From: Hyphomicrobium sp.
GTDB taxonomy: Bacteria; Pseudomonadota; Alphaproteobacteria; Rhizobiales; Hyphomicrobiaceae
Length of the DNA: 64,000 nt
NCBI GenBank assembly: GCA_016716675.1
Contig: JADJVG010000006.1
Coordinates: 1 to 64,000, forward strand
Reading direction: 5' to 3'
Position numbers and translations under genes: made by a program. The stretch's first letter is position 1. Each line of letters starts with the position of its first letter. The notes beneath the pieces were generated by a model. The model saw only the letters and a program-made list of their open reading frames with translations. It did no database searches and was not told where the DNA came from. Of the stretch, positions 48,001-56,199 are shown piece by piece.

Positions 48001-48899
48001 TGTTGAAGATGGTGCGCCGCTCTGAAAAGCGCTTGCAGCCGCGCGGTTTCTTCCGGCCGACGAAGAAGGCAAAGAAGGCAGAAACGCCGGTGCACGCCAC
48101 GATCGCGGCTGATGGTGCCGCCAAGGATCAGGCGGCGCAGTCATCCACGTCGCTCGTTGACGCCGTTCAAGGCAAGCCGCAGGCGCTGCCAGCCCGCTCG
48201 ATCGTGCGTCCGCGCCAGAAGGCGCCGCCAGCCGCCGTTACCGCAAAACCAAGCGGCGCGCCGCCACCGGCGCCGCTCGGCCTCGCGCCGCCTGCACCGC
48301 GCGAAACAACGGGCGTTCCGTTCCCGGTTATCACGCCGCCGGTGCAACACGCTGCACCAACGCCGCTGATGCCGCCGCTGCCGCGTGCGCCGATGCCGAT
48401 GGCAAACAGCAACGCCAATAGCAACGGAGTTGGGGCGAGCGCCGCCGAACGACCCGCGGCAGCGCTGCAAACGCAAATTCCGGCGATCCAGCCCATCACC
48501 ACACCGCTGCCGCCGGCAATGAAGCACCCGCTAGCCGAGGCCTTGGCTCGCGCCGCTCCCGGCGTTTCGGCGGCCGCAGCCGTCACGCCATCCATCGCGG
48601 TATCACAGCCAGTCATGCCGCCGGTAAACCCGACCATGCCGCCGCTGCAGACGCCGCCAGGTATGCTTTCCGGTACCGCACCGCCGCCGTTGCCGCCGCC
48701 GCGCGCACCTCAGGCCGCGCCGGCACCGGATTTTTCAAATCTGCCGCCCGGCGTGGCAGCGAGCCTTGCGCGCTTGGCAGCCGGTGGCCGCCTTAGCACA
48801 ACGACAACGGAGCCGGTCACTCAACCGGCGAGACCGGCGCAAAGCGAAAGCCAAAACGCAGTTGCGACGCCGCCGACGGCTAAAACCGGCGCGGCCTAG
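45096..48899 (+). CDS. Membrane-bound GGDEF-EAL protein with 7TM sensor and proline-rich tail
   Basis: A 1267-residue cyclic-di-GMP protein. After a signal anchor comes a periplasmic domain (about 45-195), seven or so helices (about 200-405), a PAS-like domain (about 420-550), GGDEF (about 555-715), EAL (about 725-975) and an Ala/Pro-rich tail of about 270 residues. The GGDEF site reads GGDQF, with Gln628 replacing the key Glu, so cyclase activity is doubtful. The EAL site is intact (GFEALVRW with Glu753, LEITETL, LDDFGTGYSS, VVAEGVE), so it is probably a phosphodiesterase. The tail has no known domain. The start at 45096 is coupled to the GNAT gene. Confidence 0.92.
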   Translation: MTPGGNRARGWWNLKLTTATRWFVRVVVSCLMTLLAVNAAHALDPIVVQPDLERIEVTTLGEAYEGRGDSLQVETAAGADGVTGRMTVRSSVPGANPNWMVFALSNKTDKQMERWLTADRYTVSGSGTVWPDLDARRIEAVTPSIGFVPERIKSDNADVFRITLEPGQTITYVAELSTERFARIYLWKPIDYEIKTRDRQLFNGAMLGLTGLLAIFLTAVFAANHKIIFPAAALVSWSVLTYLCVDFGFFHKLFNLRPEDNAVYRAATESAIAASFVIFLATFLRLSMWHGLVRMLIGVWMVAQLALVAVAVIDPRLSATFARLSFMAIGGAGGMFTLYLAVRGQDRAQSLVPTWVLFLVWIFAAGMTLSGRLSGDMVVTGLVAGLVLVVILLGFTVTQYAFRSLDPVYAGAPTELQARSLALAGSGSIVWEWNIRRDEFKVGPEIEMALALMPGELSCKVDDFLRHVHPTDKERFRVMLVSAQERAGVKIRTDFRMRHADNSWRWFELEAASVPNADGRTLRCVGLIRDVSDAKRAHERLLHDAVHCSLTGLPNRELFLDRLKTAVARAKTDSTIRPAVIFIDLDKFKSVNASFGLVRGDSLLLTVARRLQRHLGAHDTVARVGGDQFAMLFIGEQDARNLASLAERVRRSLRAPIPLANQEIVLTGSIGIAIWDQEHTLDDDLLKEAELAMYRAKRGGADRIEVFEPDMRRDRDDRVQIESDLRKALEKGQLKVLYQPIVYLPTKELAGFEALVRWDHPKHGMLNPVAFVPVAEESDLIIKLGSHVLLRAAKDCAKWQQELPRADRPLFVSVNVSSRQLFKPESVQEIRHILGRNIVPRGGLRLEITETLVMENPEQAIEVLESLRGAGAELALDDFGTGYSSLAYLQRFPFDTIKIDRELVRASSSGGGAAIMRSIVALAHELSKKVVAEGVEQNEEAVFLRTIGCEYAQGYHFGEPIPERDVLQLLKMVRRSEKRLQPRGFFRPTKKAKKAETPVHATIAADGAAKDQAAQSSTSLVDAVQGKPQALPARSIVRPRQKAPPAAVTAKPSGAPPPAPLGLAPPAPRETTGVPFPVITPPVQHAAPTPLMPPLPRAPMPMANSNANSNGVGASAAERPAAALQTQIPAIQPITTPLPPAMKHPLAEALARAAPGVSAAAAVTPSIAVSQPVMPPVNPTMPPLQTPPGMLSGTAPPPLPPPRAPQAAPAPDFSNLPPGVAASLARLAAGGRLSTTTTEPVTQPARPAQSESQNAVATPPTAKTGAA

Positions 48900-48996
48900 C
48901 GGTTCATTTTTTTGTGAAGTCAGAGTTCTGTGATGCTGGGGCTTTATGGCGTCAGGTTACTTGGCATCGGGTCGGTGCAGCGCCGCGCGTGTTCTG

Positions 48997-49612
48997 TTAA
49001 GCGTGACCGGCGTCGCTGACGAGATGTGACAGGTCGATGCCGATCTTGGCCATGGCGCGCGCATACTTGGCGTCGAGATCGTCATCGAAAATGAGGTCGG
49101 GATCGGCCGGACAATTCAGCCAGCCGTTGGCCTGGATCTCGCTTTCAAGCTGGCCCGGCGACCAACCGGAGTAGCCGAGCGCAAGGATCGCACGGTCGGG
49201 CCCAGTGCCTTGCGCAATGGCTTTAAGGATGTCGATGGTGGCGGTGAGGCAGACGCCCGGTTCAATGGCGAGCGTGGAATCAACCGCGAAATAATCGGCG
49301 CTATGCAGCACAAATCCACGACCCGTCTCCACCGGCCCGCCCACCTGGATCGACAGATCCATGATTGCATTAGATACGGTATCGTCTTGACCACGGGTCG
49401 AGATACCGAGCCGCTCGAGGAGATCGGGCGCTGACACGTTGTCGGCGCGCTGATTAACGATCAAGCCCATCGCGCCTTCGTCGGAGTGCGCACACGTAAA
49501 TCACCGAGCGGGCAAAGCGTCGATCGGTCATCGACGGCATAGCGACGAGGAGCTGCCCTTCAAGCGTCCCGGCAGCGGCTTTTCCGCGGAGCTTCTTTCT
49601 TGGCACTTTCAT
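48997..49612 (-). pseudogene. yqgE: YqgE/AlgH (DUF179) family protein, frameshifted
   Basis: The N-terminal frame starts at 49612 (MKVPRKKLRGKAAAG) and continues LEGQLLVAMPSM, FARSVIYVCA, the family start. After VCA at about 49487 the frame goes wrong and stops at 49454. The frame that goes on, starting with MGLIVNQRA, runs to 48997 with the rest of the domain (PVETGRGFVLHS, LALGYSGWSPGQLE). A loss of two bases in a GT/AC repeat near 49488 explains the break. Both parts otherwise look well preserved, so this may be a sequence error or a recent mutation. The family has no settled function. Confidence 0.85.
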
Positions 49613-49740
49613 GACACTAGAATAGCCCGGGACTCGGCATGCGTGAAGATGTTTTGGTTCGCCCGCCCCGAGCCGGCTGCGGCGCTGCCTATACCTATCG
49701 AGCATTGGCAGGCGCCGTCTGGAGCGGTACAAGTCAGACT

Positions 49741-50610
49741 ATGCAATATACTGCGATCCGCCGACTGCTGGCGTTTACCCTCATTTCGACTTCTGCGACG
49801 TTCGCGCTGACGGGTTCCGCCGCGGCTGAGGGGGCGGCGTCGCCTTGGGTCGAGGGCTTCAATAACAAAGCCCGGCTGGTTGTCGGCGAAGCCCATCTTC
49901 CGGGCCAGAAGGATGGCCTGTTCGGCGCGCTCGAGATAGTCATGCCCGATGGATGGAAGACCTATTGGCGCGCACCGGGCGACGCTGGCGGTATCCCGCC
50001 CGAGTTCGATTTTAGCGCCTCCGAGAATGCGGCCGAGATCCGCGTGCTCTACCCCGCCCCGCACAGAATGGTCGATAAAACCGGCACGACGATCGGCTAT
50101 AAGGATCGCGCGTTTTTTCCGTTCGCTGTAACCGCGAAAGATCCGGCCCAGCCGGTTCATTTGAAACTCAACGCCACGTACGGCATCTGCAAAGAGCTGT
50201 GCGTGCCAGCCGAAGCTGCGTTCGATATGGTGATCCCGCCTGATATGGGTTCGTCTGAGGTTATCGAGGCGGCGTTGCAAAGCGTTCCACGGCTGGTGCC
50301 GATCCAGGGAACCGATCCCGTCGTTTCCAAATGGCGCGTTGAAATGCGCGACGCCAAGCCGATCCTGATCATCGAGGCTGAAGATCCAGCAGGCGCCAGC
50401 GATAGCGGACCCGGCAGCGATGCCTTCGTCGATTCCAGCAACGGAACGTATCTGCCGTTGCCTAAGAAAATTTCGGACGCAAACGGCCGCGCGCTGTTCG
50501 ACGTCGATCTGACCGACGGCGCCGAAATGAAAGACCTTGCAGGCAAGCCCATCAGCATCACGCTGGTCGGCCGCAAAGGCCAATCCGAAACGACGATCAC
50601 GCTGCCTTGA
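49741..50610 (+). CDS. Exported DsbD N-terminal-like protein
   Basis: A 289-residue protein with a signal peptide (LLAFTLISTSATFALTGSAAA) and a domain like the N-terminal domain of the thiol:disulfide reductase DsbD. The pair of Cys in TYGICKELCVP fits the active site of that domain, with DGWKTYWRAPGDAGG upstream. There is no membrane part, so it would need a partner for electrons. The start at 49741 gives the signal peptide. It precedes the peroxiredoxin by about 30 bases, and the two may act together in redox defence. Confidence 0.85.
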   Translation: MQYTAIRRLLAFTLISTSATFALTGSAAAEGAASPWVEGFNNKARLVVGEAHLPGQKDGLFGALEIVMPDGWKTYWRAPGDAGGIPPEFDFSASENAAEIRVLYPAPHRMVDKTGTTIGYKDRAFFPFAVTAKDPAQPVHLKLNATYGICKELCVPAEAAFDMVIPPDMGSSEVIEAALQSVPRLVPIQGTDPVVSKWRVEMRDAKPILIIEAEDPAGASDSGPGSDAFVDSSNGTYLPLPKKISDANGRALFDVDLTDGAEMKDLAGKPISITLVGRKGQSETTITLP

Positions 50611-50641
50611 GCGGCATGACAAACCAGCAGTGAGGATAGAA

Positions 50642-51139
50642 ATGACAATTAAAGTTGGCGACAGCATTCCCTCTGGCAAATTCACGGTGATGGGGGCTGA
50701 CGGTCCGGCAGAGCGCACCACGGCCGAGGTATTCAACGGCAAGAAGGTCGCTCTCTTTGCCGTGCCGGGCGCCTATACGCCGACGTGCCATAAAACGCAC
50801 ATGCCGGGCTTCGTCGATCGCGTCGCCGAGCTGAAGGCCAAGGGCATCGACACCATCGCCTGCACCGCCGTCAATGACGTGTTCGTGCTCGACAACTGGT
50901 CGAAGGACACAGGCGCTGCCGGCAAAATTGAGATGCTGGCCGACGGTTCCGGCGATTTCGCCAAGGCCCTAGGTCTCGAGATCGATCTTTCCGGGTTTGG
51001 CCTCGGCGTGCGCTCGAAGCGTTACGCGATGCTGGTCGACAACGGCGTCGTCAAGGTTCTGAATGTCGAAGACAGCCCGCCGGTTGCGGAGAAATCCAGC
51101 GCCGCCAATCTCTGCTCGATGATCGACCGCTCACTGTGA
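50642..51139 (+). CDS. Peroxiredoxin, Prx5/hybrid-type
   Basis: A 165-residue thiol peroxidase without signal peptide. The peroxidatic Cys is in the motif PGAYTPTCHKTHMPGF, typical of the Prx5 group, and a second Cys lies in IACTAVNDVFV. It reduces hydrogen and alkyl peroxides using thioredoxin or glutaredoxin. The ATG at 50642 has a GAGGATAG site upstream. Its end overlaps the opposing rnhA by nine bases. Confidence 0.93.
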   Translation: MTIKVGDSIPSGKFTVMGADGPAERTTAEVFNGKKVALFAVPGAYTPTCHKTHMPGFVDRVAELKAKGIDTIACTAVNDVFVLDNWSKDTGAAGKIEMLADGSGDFAKALGLEIDLSGFGLGVRSKRYAMLVDNGVVKVLNVEDSPPVAEKSSAANLCSMIDRSL

Positions 51140-51631
51140 GCGCGTAGACTTGGCGCGCGCGGATGGCGCCTCTTTGAAGGGGGCCATGCCTGCGCGTGCC
51201 AGTTCGTCGGCGCGCTCGTTTTCTGGGTGGCCGGCATGACCCTTAAGCCAATGCCATTTGACCTCGTGCTTGCCGCGCAACTCGTCCAGGCGCTGCCATA
51301 GCTCGGCGTTTTTGACGGGCTTCTTATCGGCCGTTTTCCAGCCGTTCTTTTTCCAGCCGTGTATCCACGCCGTAATGCCGTTTTTAACGTAGGCGCTGTC
51401 GGTCCACAGCTCAACGGAGCTACGCCGCTTCAAGGCTTCTAGGCCGGAAATCGCGCCGAGCAATTCCATGCGGTTGTTGGTGGTTAGCGGCTCGCCGCCT
51501 TGTAGCTCTTTGCGGTGCGTGCCGGAGATCAGCACGGTGCCCCAGCCGCCCGGACCCGGATTTCCCGAGCAGGCGCCGTCGCTATAGATGATCACATGAG
51601 GATGTGGGGTAGCGGGATGAGCGGTGGTCAT
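51131..51631 (-). CDS. rnhA: Ribonuclease HI
   Basis: A 166-residue enzyme that cuts the RNA strand of RNA-DNA hybrids. The catalytic residues are in YSDGACSGNPGPGGWG (Asp), NNRMELLGAI (Glu), LWTDSAYVKNGI (Asp) and HPENERADELAR (Asp). It has a basic C-terminal tail. It overlaps the thrB stop by four bases, so thrB and rnhA form a unit, as is common in this order. Confidence 0.95.
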   Translation of the reverse strand: MTTAHPATPHPHVIIYSDGACSGNPGPGGWGTVLISGTHRKELQGGEPLTTNNRMELLGAISGLEALKRRSSVELWTDSAYVKNGITAWIHGWKKNGWKTADKKPVKNAELWQRLDELRGKHEVKWHWLKGHAGHPENERADELARAGMAPFKEAPSARAKSTRSQ

Positions 51632-52599
51632 GCCGGTGTTTCACCGCCGTAATCGGAAATCGACGTGGCGTTCTGGTGGAAGCGCAAGCGGCGCACGTAA
51701 TCGAATGGGTCCTTGCGGGCCACCAGCGCGTTTTTCGGCGTATTCAGCCAGTCGTAACTGCGGGTCAGCAGAAAGCGCATGGCGGCGCCGCGCGCGAGTA
51801 TCGGCATGGCGTCGCACTCGGCTGCCGTCAACGGCCGTTCGGCGTTGTAGCCTTTCAGCAATGCGCGGCCCTTGGTGACGTTGAACGCATAGTCGCTCTC
51901 GAAGCACCACGCGTTGATGCAGACGGCAATGTCGTAGGCCAGCATGTCGTTGCAGGCGAAATAGAAGTCGATGAGGCCCGACAAATTATTGCTGATGAAG
52001 AACACGTTGTCGGGAAAGAGATCGGCGTGGATGACCCCTTCGGGCAACGCTTTCGGCCATTGCGTTTCGAGATCGCTGAGTTCTTTGTCGATGAGCTTGT
52101 GCAGGCCGGGCAAAATCTCGTCGCACCGGTCAGCAAATTTTTCGTAAAGCGGCCGCCAGCCCGAGAGGCCGAGCGCGTTGTGGCGCGTCAGGGCAAAGCC
52201 GTTGGCCGCGATATGCATGCGCGCCAGGGCGCGACCAAGCTCAAGGCAGTGTTCTGCGGTGGGCTTTCGCGGCCAGACGCCTTCGAGAAACGTCACGAGG
52301 GCGGCATGGCGGCCACCAAGCTCGTTGAGGATGTTGCCATTGGCGTCGCGCACCGGCAGCGGACAGCTGACGCCGCGCGCCTGTAGGTGCTCCATCAGGC
52401 CGAGGAAAAACGGCAGATCCTTCGGATCGACGCGCTTTTCATAGAGCGTCAGAATGAACGTGCCGCCGGTTGCGTGCACCAGATAATTGGTGTTCTCGAC
52501 GCCTTCTGCGATGCCCTTGTAGGACAGCAGTGATCCAAGCCCATAGCTCGCGATGAAGCGCGTAAGCTCGTCGTCGCTCACTTCGGTATAGACCGCCAT
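51628..52599 (-). CDS. thrB: Homoserine kinase
   Basis: A 323-residue kinase of the aminoglycoside-phosphotransferase fold, the form used by alphaproteobacteria for homoserine phosphorylation in threonine synthesis. It starts MAVYTEVSDDELTRFIASY; the catalytic loop is VIHADLFPDNVFF and the metal site IDFYFACND. It supplies the substrate for ThrC, encoded upstream in the window. The ispH gene is next on the same strand, about 30 bases away. Confidence 0.94.
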   Translation of the reverse strand: MAVYTEVSDDELTRFIASYGLGSLLSYKGIAEGVENTNYLVHATGGTFILTLYEKRVDPKDLPFFLGLMEHLQARGVSCPLPVRDANGNILNELGGRHAALVTFLEGVWPRKPTAEHCLELGRALARMHIAANGFALTRHNALGLSGWRPLYEKFADRCDEILPGLHKLIDKELSDLETQWPKALPEGVIHADLFPDNVFFISNNLSGLIDFYFACNDMLAYDIAVCINAWCFESDYAFNVTKGRALLKGYNAERPLTAAECDAMPILARGAAMRFLLTRSYDWLNTPKNALVARKDPFDYVRRLRFHQNATSISDYGGETPA

Positions 52600-52628
52600 G
52601 CAATGCCCGTTCTGAAATATCGAATGTC

Positions 52629-53618
52629 TTAGCCGGCGGCGCGCTGCCGGAATTCGCGTGGAAGATTAAAGACGACGCGCTCTTCGGCGGTCGTCACCAC
52701 ATCCACTGTCACATCAAAGCGGTCGCGGAAAGCCTCAATCACTTCATCCACAATGACTTCGGGCGCAGATGCACCTGCCGTCAGCCCGAGGCTGCGAATG
52801 CCGTCCATCCGATCCCAGGGAATGTTGGCCGCTCGTTCGATCAGCAGCGACATCGGGCAGCCGGAGCGTTCCGCTACTTCAACCAGCCGCAGGGAGTTTG
52901 AACTCTTCGGGCTTCCGACCACGATGACCGCATCAACCTGACCGGCAATGGCTTTGACCGCGTGCTGCCGGTTGGTGGTCGCGTAGCAAATGTCCTCTTT
53001 CACCGGGCCGGCGATCGAGGGAAAGCGCTCCCTCAGAATTGTGACGATCTCCGCGGTGTCGTCCAGGCTCAAGGTGGTTTGGGTGACGTAGGCGAGGCGG
53101 TTCGCATCTTTCGGTGTAAAAGTCCGCGCGTCATCTGATGTTTCGATGAGCATAACAGCACCCTCGGGCAGCTGGCCCATGGTGCCGATGACTTCCGGGT
53201 GGCCGCGATGGCCGACGAGGACGATTTCACGGCCCTGCTCAAAATGGCGGGCGGCCTCCATGTGAACCTTGGAGACGAGCGGGCAGGTGGCATCGAGCAC
53301 GAACATATTGCGGGCCTGGGCAGCGGCCGGCACCGCCTTGGCGACGCCATGTGCTGAAAAGATCACGGGTTGCGTGGTTTCCGGGATGTCATTCAGCTCC
53401 TTCACAAAAATGGCGCCTTTAGCCTTGAGAGAATCCACCACGTAACGGTTGTGGACAATCTCGTGACGAACGTAGACCGGCGCGCCGAATTTCTGCAACG
53501 CCTGTTCTACGATCTGAATCGCGCGATCGACCCCGGCGCAGAAACCCCGGGGCGCCGCGATCAGCAGTCGCAGTGGCGGCTTCGTAGCAGTGGATGATGT
53601 GTGGTTAAGAGCGGACAT
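52629..53618 (-). CDS. ispH: 4-hydroxy-3-methylbut-2-enyl diphosphate reductase
   Basis: A 329-residue iron-sulfur enzyme for the last step of the MEP isoprenoid pathway. The three cluster Cys are in PRGFCAGVDRA, DATCPLVSKVH and KEDICYATTNRQ, and the substrate motifs EIVHN and GSPKSSNSLRL are present. I chose the ATG at 53618 (MSALNHTSS); the longer frame to 53708 adds sequence not seen in the family. ispH-thrB-rnhA is a usual gene order in Hyphomicrobiales. Confidence 0.95.
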   Translation of the reverse strand: MSALNHTSSTATKPPLRLLIAAPRGFCAGVDRAIQIVEQALQKFGAPVYVRHEIVHNRYVVDSLKAKGAIFVKELNDIPETTQPVIFSAHGVAKAVPAAAQARNMFVLDATCPLVSKVHMEAARHFEQGREIVLVGHRGHPEVIGTMGQLPEGAVMLIETSDDARTFTPKDANRLAYVTQTTLSLDDTAEIVTILRERFPSIAGPVKEDICYATTNRQHAVKAIAGQVDAVIVVGSPKSSNSLRLVEVAERSGCPMSLLIERAANIPWDRMDGIRSLGLTAGASAPEVIVDEVIEAFRDRFDVTVDVVTTAEERVVFNLPREFRQRAAG

Positions 53619-53759
53619 GCCGTCAAAAAGTCCTTTAACTACAGTCGAAAGCTGGGGCGAAGTCTTTGGACGCCGCTGTGGCTGGATGCTACGGTGCTTT
53701 GCGGACAATACAAGGGGCTGGGGTTTGAACCCTGGGGGATCGCGTTGAAGACCACGAAC

Positions 53760-54434
53760 ATGAGCGGGGCCGGAACCACCGGTCTCAATGTTTGGCGCAC
53801 TCGGCGCTTGTTTGCCGTTTTGGCGGCCGCGGTCGCGGCGTCAGCCGTTTCCGGCTGCGGAATGTCGTCCCTTACGTCCGGCCTTGGTGGCGGCATGTTC
53901 GGTGGTTCATCGTCGAAGCCCGAGGCGGCGTCCGTGTCTGAGGACCAGCTTCTCCTGGCCGCTAAGTCCAATGATCCGTCGGCGACGGGGAGCACGGCCG
54001 TCGGCGAAATTGCTGCGGGATGCCCGCGCTTCGTGATCGCGCCGCGTGACAACAACATCACCTTCTATGAGCCGGGCCGCGCCGGCGATGGTCTTGCCAT
54101 CATGCATCGCGGAGAGATCACAAAGACCGCGCGCGAATGTCAGATCGAGCCAGGCCGTGTGACTGTGAAGTACGGCTTCTCGGGTCGCGTCCTGCTCGGC
54201 CCGAAGGGCAAGCCCGGGTCGATCTCATTGCCGCTCATCGTTTCCGTCAACGACAGCAAGCGTGCCAAGGTTGCGGGCGACACCGTCAACGTCGACGTGA
54301 CGGTCGAAGCGGATAAGCCGATCGGCTATTTCTCTGCCGTGCGCACGGTCTCGTTCGATGTGCCTGAAGGCTCGCGAGCCGGTGAATTCGAAGTCATGGT
54401 AGGCTTCGACAACAAGGCCGCTGGCGCCGGCTAA
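53760..54434 (+). CDS. Predicted lipoprotein of unknown function
   Basis: About 224 residues. The N-terminus has a hydrophobic stretch (FAVLAAAVAASAVSGCGMSS) with the lipobox VSGC, so it should be a lipoprotein. A Gly/Ser-rich linker is followed by a beta-rich domain with two Cys (GCPRFVIAPRDN, ARECQIEPG). It is divergent from ispH. The ATG at 53760 gives the best signal; the frame goes back to 53601. Function unknown. Confidence 0.75.
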   Translation: MSGAGTTGLNVWRTRRLFAVLAAAVAASAVSGCGMSSLTSGLGGGMFGGSSSKPEAASVSEDQLLLAAKSNDPSATGSTAVGEIAAGCPRFVIAPRDNNITFYEPGRAGDGLAIMHRGEITKTARECQIEPGRVTVKYGFSGRVLLGPKGKPGSISLPLIVSVNDSKRAKVAGDTVNVDVTVEADKPIGYFSAVRTVSFDVPEGSRAGEFEVMVGFDNKAAGAG

Positions 54435-54547
54435 GCCGGGCTGCGGGTTCACAAACTGCCTCCGTCATTTCCGCGCCGACGCGCACCGCCGTTATTCTGG
54501 AACAATCCACACCCACCGCTTCCCCGCGCCAACAGCCACCTATGTTC

Positions 54548-54570
54548 ATCCCGGCATATATTGCCGGGAT
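54548..54570. repeat. REP-like palindrome
   Basis: ATCCCGGCA and TGCCGGGAT are separated by TATAT, a perfect nine-pair hairpin. Such CCCGG-rich palindromes occur in many copies between genes in Hyphomicrobiales genomes; only this window can be judged here. Confidence 0.5.
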
Positions 54571-54635
54571 CTATCGGGCTTTGAGAATGCGAGCGCGGTC
54601 CGTTCAGCTGCCTCCTCCAGCGCTGCTGACCATTG

Positions 54636-54654
54636 GATCCCGAGGACAAGCCCC
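54636..54654. repeat. REP-like palindrome of the CCCGGGxxAAGCCCGGG kind
   Basis: CCCGAGGACAAGCCCCGGG has two arms with one mismatch around a five-base loop. The core resembles the GGGACAAGCCCGGG element found in many copies in related genomes. Confidence 0.45.
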
Positions 54655-54737
54655 GGGCTGACGGCTGCAGTGTGGTCTTTCTTGGATGACGAGCTTGCGC
54701 TGGCCGGTTTGACCAAGCGCGCAACGCGCGCGGCCAC

Positions 54738-54770
54738 AAAAAAACCGGGCGCAGGGCCCGGTTTTTTAAA
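54738..54770. terminator. Bidirectional terminator of the lipoprotein gene and the F0 operon
   Basis: AAAAAACCGGGC and GCCCGGTTTTTT form a strong stem with a short loop, with A- and T-runs on both sides. It lies 20 bases from the atpF stop. Confidence 0.88.
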
Positions 54771-54789
54771 AGCGTCGTGTTGGCTTGTC

Positions 54790-55290
54790 TTAGTTCAACT
54801 TGCCCTTGAGGCCGGCGATGGCTTCCTTGATCAGCGCTTCTCCCGTAGCGCCGGCGGCGCGCGTCTTGAGGAGCTGCTCGGAAGCGAACATCGCAGCGTC
54901 GACGGCGGCAGCGCGTACTTCGCTGACAGCCTGAGTTTCCGCACGTGCGATCTTGTTTTCCGCCATCTTGGAGCGGCGCTCGATGCTTTCAGCCAGCGAC
55001 TTGCGCGCTTCAGAGGCCAGCGTTTCCGCTTCCCGCTTGGCGGCGTCGATGATGCTGCGTGCTTCGTCTTCTGCTGCGCGGGCCTTCCCCTGATAGTCGG
55101 CGAGAAGTGCCTGCGCGTCTTCACGAAGCTTGCGTGCGTCGTCCAGTTCCTTGCGGATGGCGTCAGCGCGAGAATCGAGAGCTTTGCCGATCACTGCCGG
55201 AACGCCGTAATAGGCGAGCAGGCCCATGAACAAGACGAACGACACCAGCACCCAGAAGGTCGTCGAGTGTGGATCAAGAAATTCGCTCAT
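54790..55290 (-). CDS. atpF: ATP synthase F0 subunit b
   Basis: A 166-residue peripheral-stalk subunit with one N-terminal helix (FWVLVSFVLFMGLLAYYGV) and a long charged coiled coil (about 35-140). It holds the F1 head to the membrane part. It follows the b' gene with a nine-base gap, as in alphaproteobacterial F0 operons where two different b-type genes lie in tandem. Confidence 0.93.
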   Translation of the reverse strand: MSEFLDPHSTTFWVLVSFVLFMGLLAYYGVPAVIGKALDSRADAIRKELDDARKLREDAQALLADYQGKARAAEDEARSIIDAAKREAETLASEARKSLAESIERRSKMAENKIARAETQAVSEVRAAAVDAAMFASEQLLKTRAAGATGEALIKEAIAGLKGKLN

Positions 55291-55299
55291 TTGTGATCC

Positions 55300-55854
55300 T
55301 CACTTGCCTGCGGTCGGTTGCAGAACTTTTTTGACGTCGTCCAGGCTGACGTCCTGACCGACCAGCTTGGCGATGACGGCGCGTGCCGTTTCCGCTGCGA
55401 TGTCGTTCACGGCCGTCAGGGCCTTGGTCTTGGTCGCTGCAATGCGCGTCTCGGCATCGGTCAGCTTCGTGGCGATGTTCGCATCCGCACGGGCCTTCTC
55501 GGCATCCGTTTCGGCAGCGAGCTTTTCGCGCGTCTGCTTGGCGATGCCCGAGGCGTTGGCGCGAGCGTCGGCCAAAGCCTTTTCGTAATCGGCAAGCGCC
55601 TTGTCGGTCTCGGCCTTGAGACGGCCAGCGGAATCGATATCGCGCTGAATTCGCTCGGCGCGCTCTTCGATCACTTCGCCGACGCGCGGCAAAGCGATCC
55701 TAGACATCACGAAGAGCAAGACCAGAAACGTCACGACCAGCCAGAACAGCTGATGGACGAACGTATCCGGATTGAGCTGAGGCAGCCCGGCCTTCGAGGC
55801 TTCGTGAGCTGCCTCGCCTGCCGCCTCTGCGAGCACTGCTATGCTAGCAAACAT
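55300..55854 (-). CDS. atpG: ATP synthase F0 subunit b'
   Basis: A 184-residue second peripheral-stalk subunit. It has one membrane helix (LFWLVVTFLVLLFVMSRIAL) after an Ala-rich N-terminus and then a long coiled coil. The start at 55854 (MFASIAVLAEAAG) has a GGAGACGG site upstream; the frame to 55893 is not needed. It forms a heterodimer with subunit b. Confidence 0.92.
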   Translation of the reverse strand: MFASIAVLAEAAGEAAHEASKAGLPQLNPDTFVHQLFWLVVTFLVLLFVMSRIALPRVGEVIEERAERIQRDIDSAGRLKAETDKALADYEKALADARANASGIAKQTREKLAAETDAEKARADANIATKLTDAETRIAATKTKALTAVNDIAAETARAVIAKLVGQDVSLDDVKKVLQPTAGK

Positions 55855-55889
55855 GTCCGTCTCCAGTTGCTGTGACGCGTCGCCAATTC

Positions 55890-56114
55890 TCAACCGTAGA
55901 GGATGATGAGAGCGACGAGCAAGCCGAACAGACCGGTTGCTTCAGCGAGCGCGAAGCCGATCAGAAGGTTGGTGAACTGGCCGGGAGCAGCCGACGGGTT
56001 GCGCAGTGCGCCCGACAGGTAGTTGCCGAAGATGTTGCCGATGCCGATACCGGCGCCGATCAGAGCGAAGCAGGCGAGGCCCGCGCCGATGTACTTAGCT
56101 GCTTGAGCGTCCAT
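55890..56114 (-). CDS. atpE: ATP synthase F0 subunit c
   Basis: A 74-residue two-helix protein that forms the rotor ring. The N-terminal helix has the glycine repeat GAGIGIGNIFG, the loop has RNPSA, and the proton-binding Glu is in IGFALAEATGLFG. It lies between atpB and the b' gene in the usual order. Confidence 0.96.
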   Translation of the reverse strand: MDAQAAKYIGAGLACFALIGAGIGIGNIFGNYLSGALRNPSAAPGQFTNLLIGFALAEATGLFGLLVALIILYG

Positions 56115-56199
56115 TGTAGTCTCCCTTGCGTTTCGTTGGGTTGGATAAAAACTCGAATACCCTGCTGATGGCGCGGAGACTGAGCCCCGCGCCTGATCA

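Larger units (their letters stand above)
54435..54737. other. Intergenic region with palindromic repeats
   Basis: About 300 bases between the convergent lipoprotein and atpF genes, without a gene. It carries two REP-like palindromes (54548-54570 and 54636-54654) and ends at the bidirectional terminator at 54738. Confidence 0.5.
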
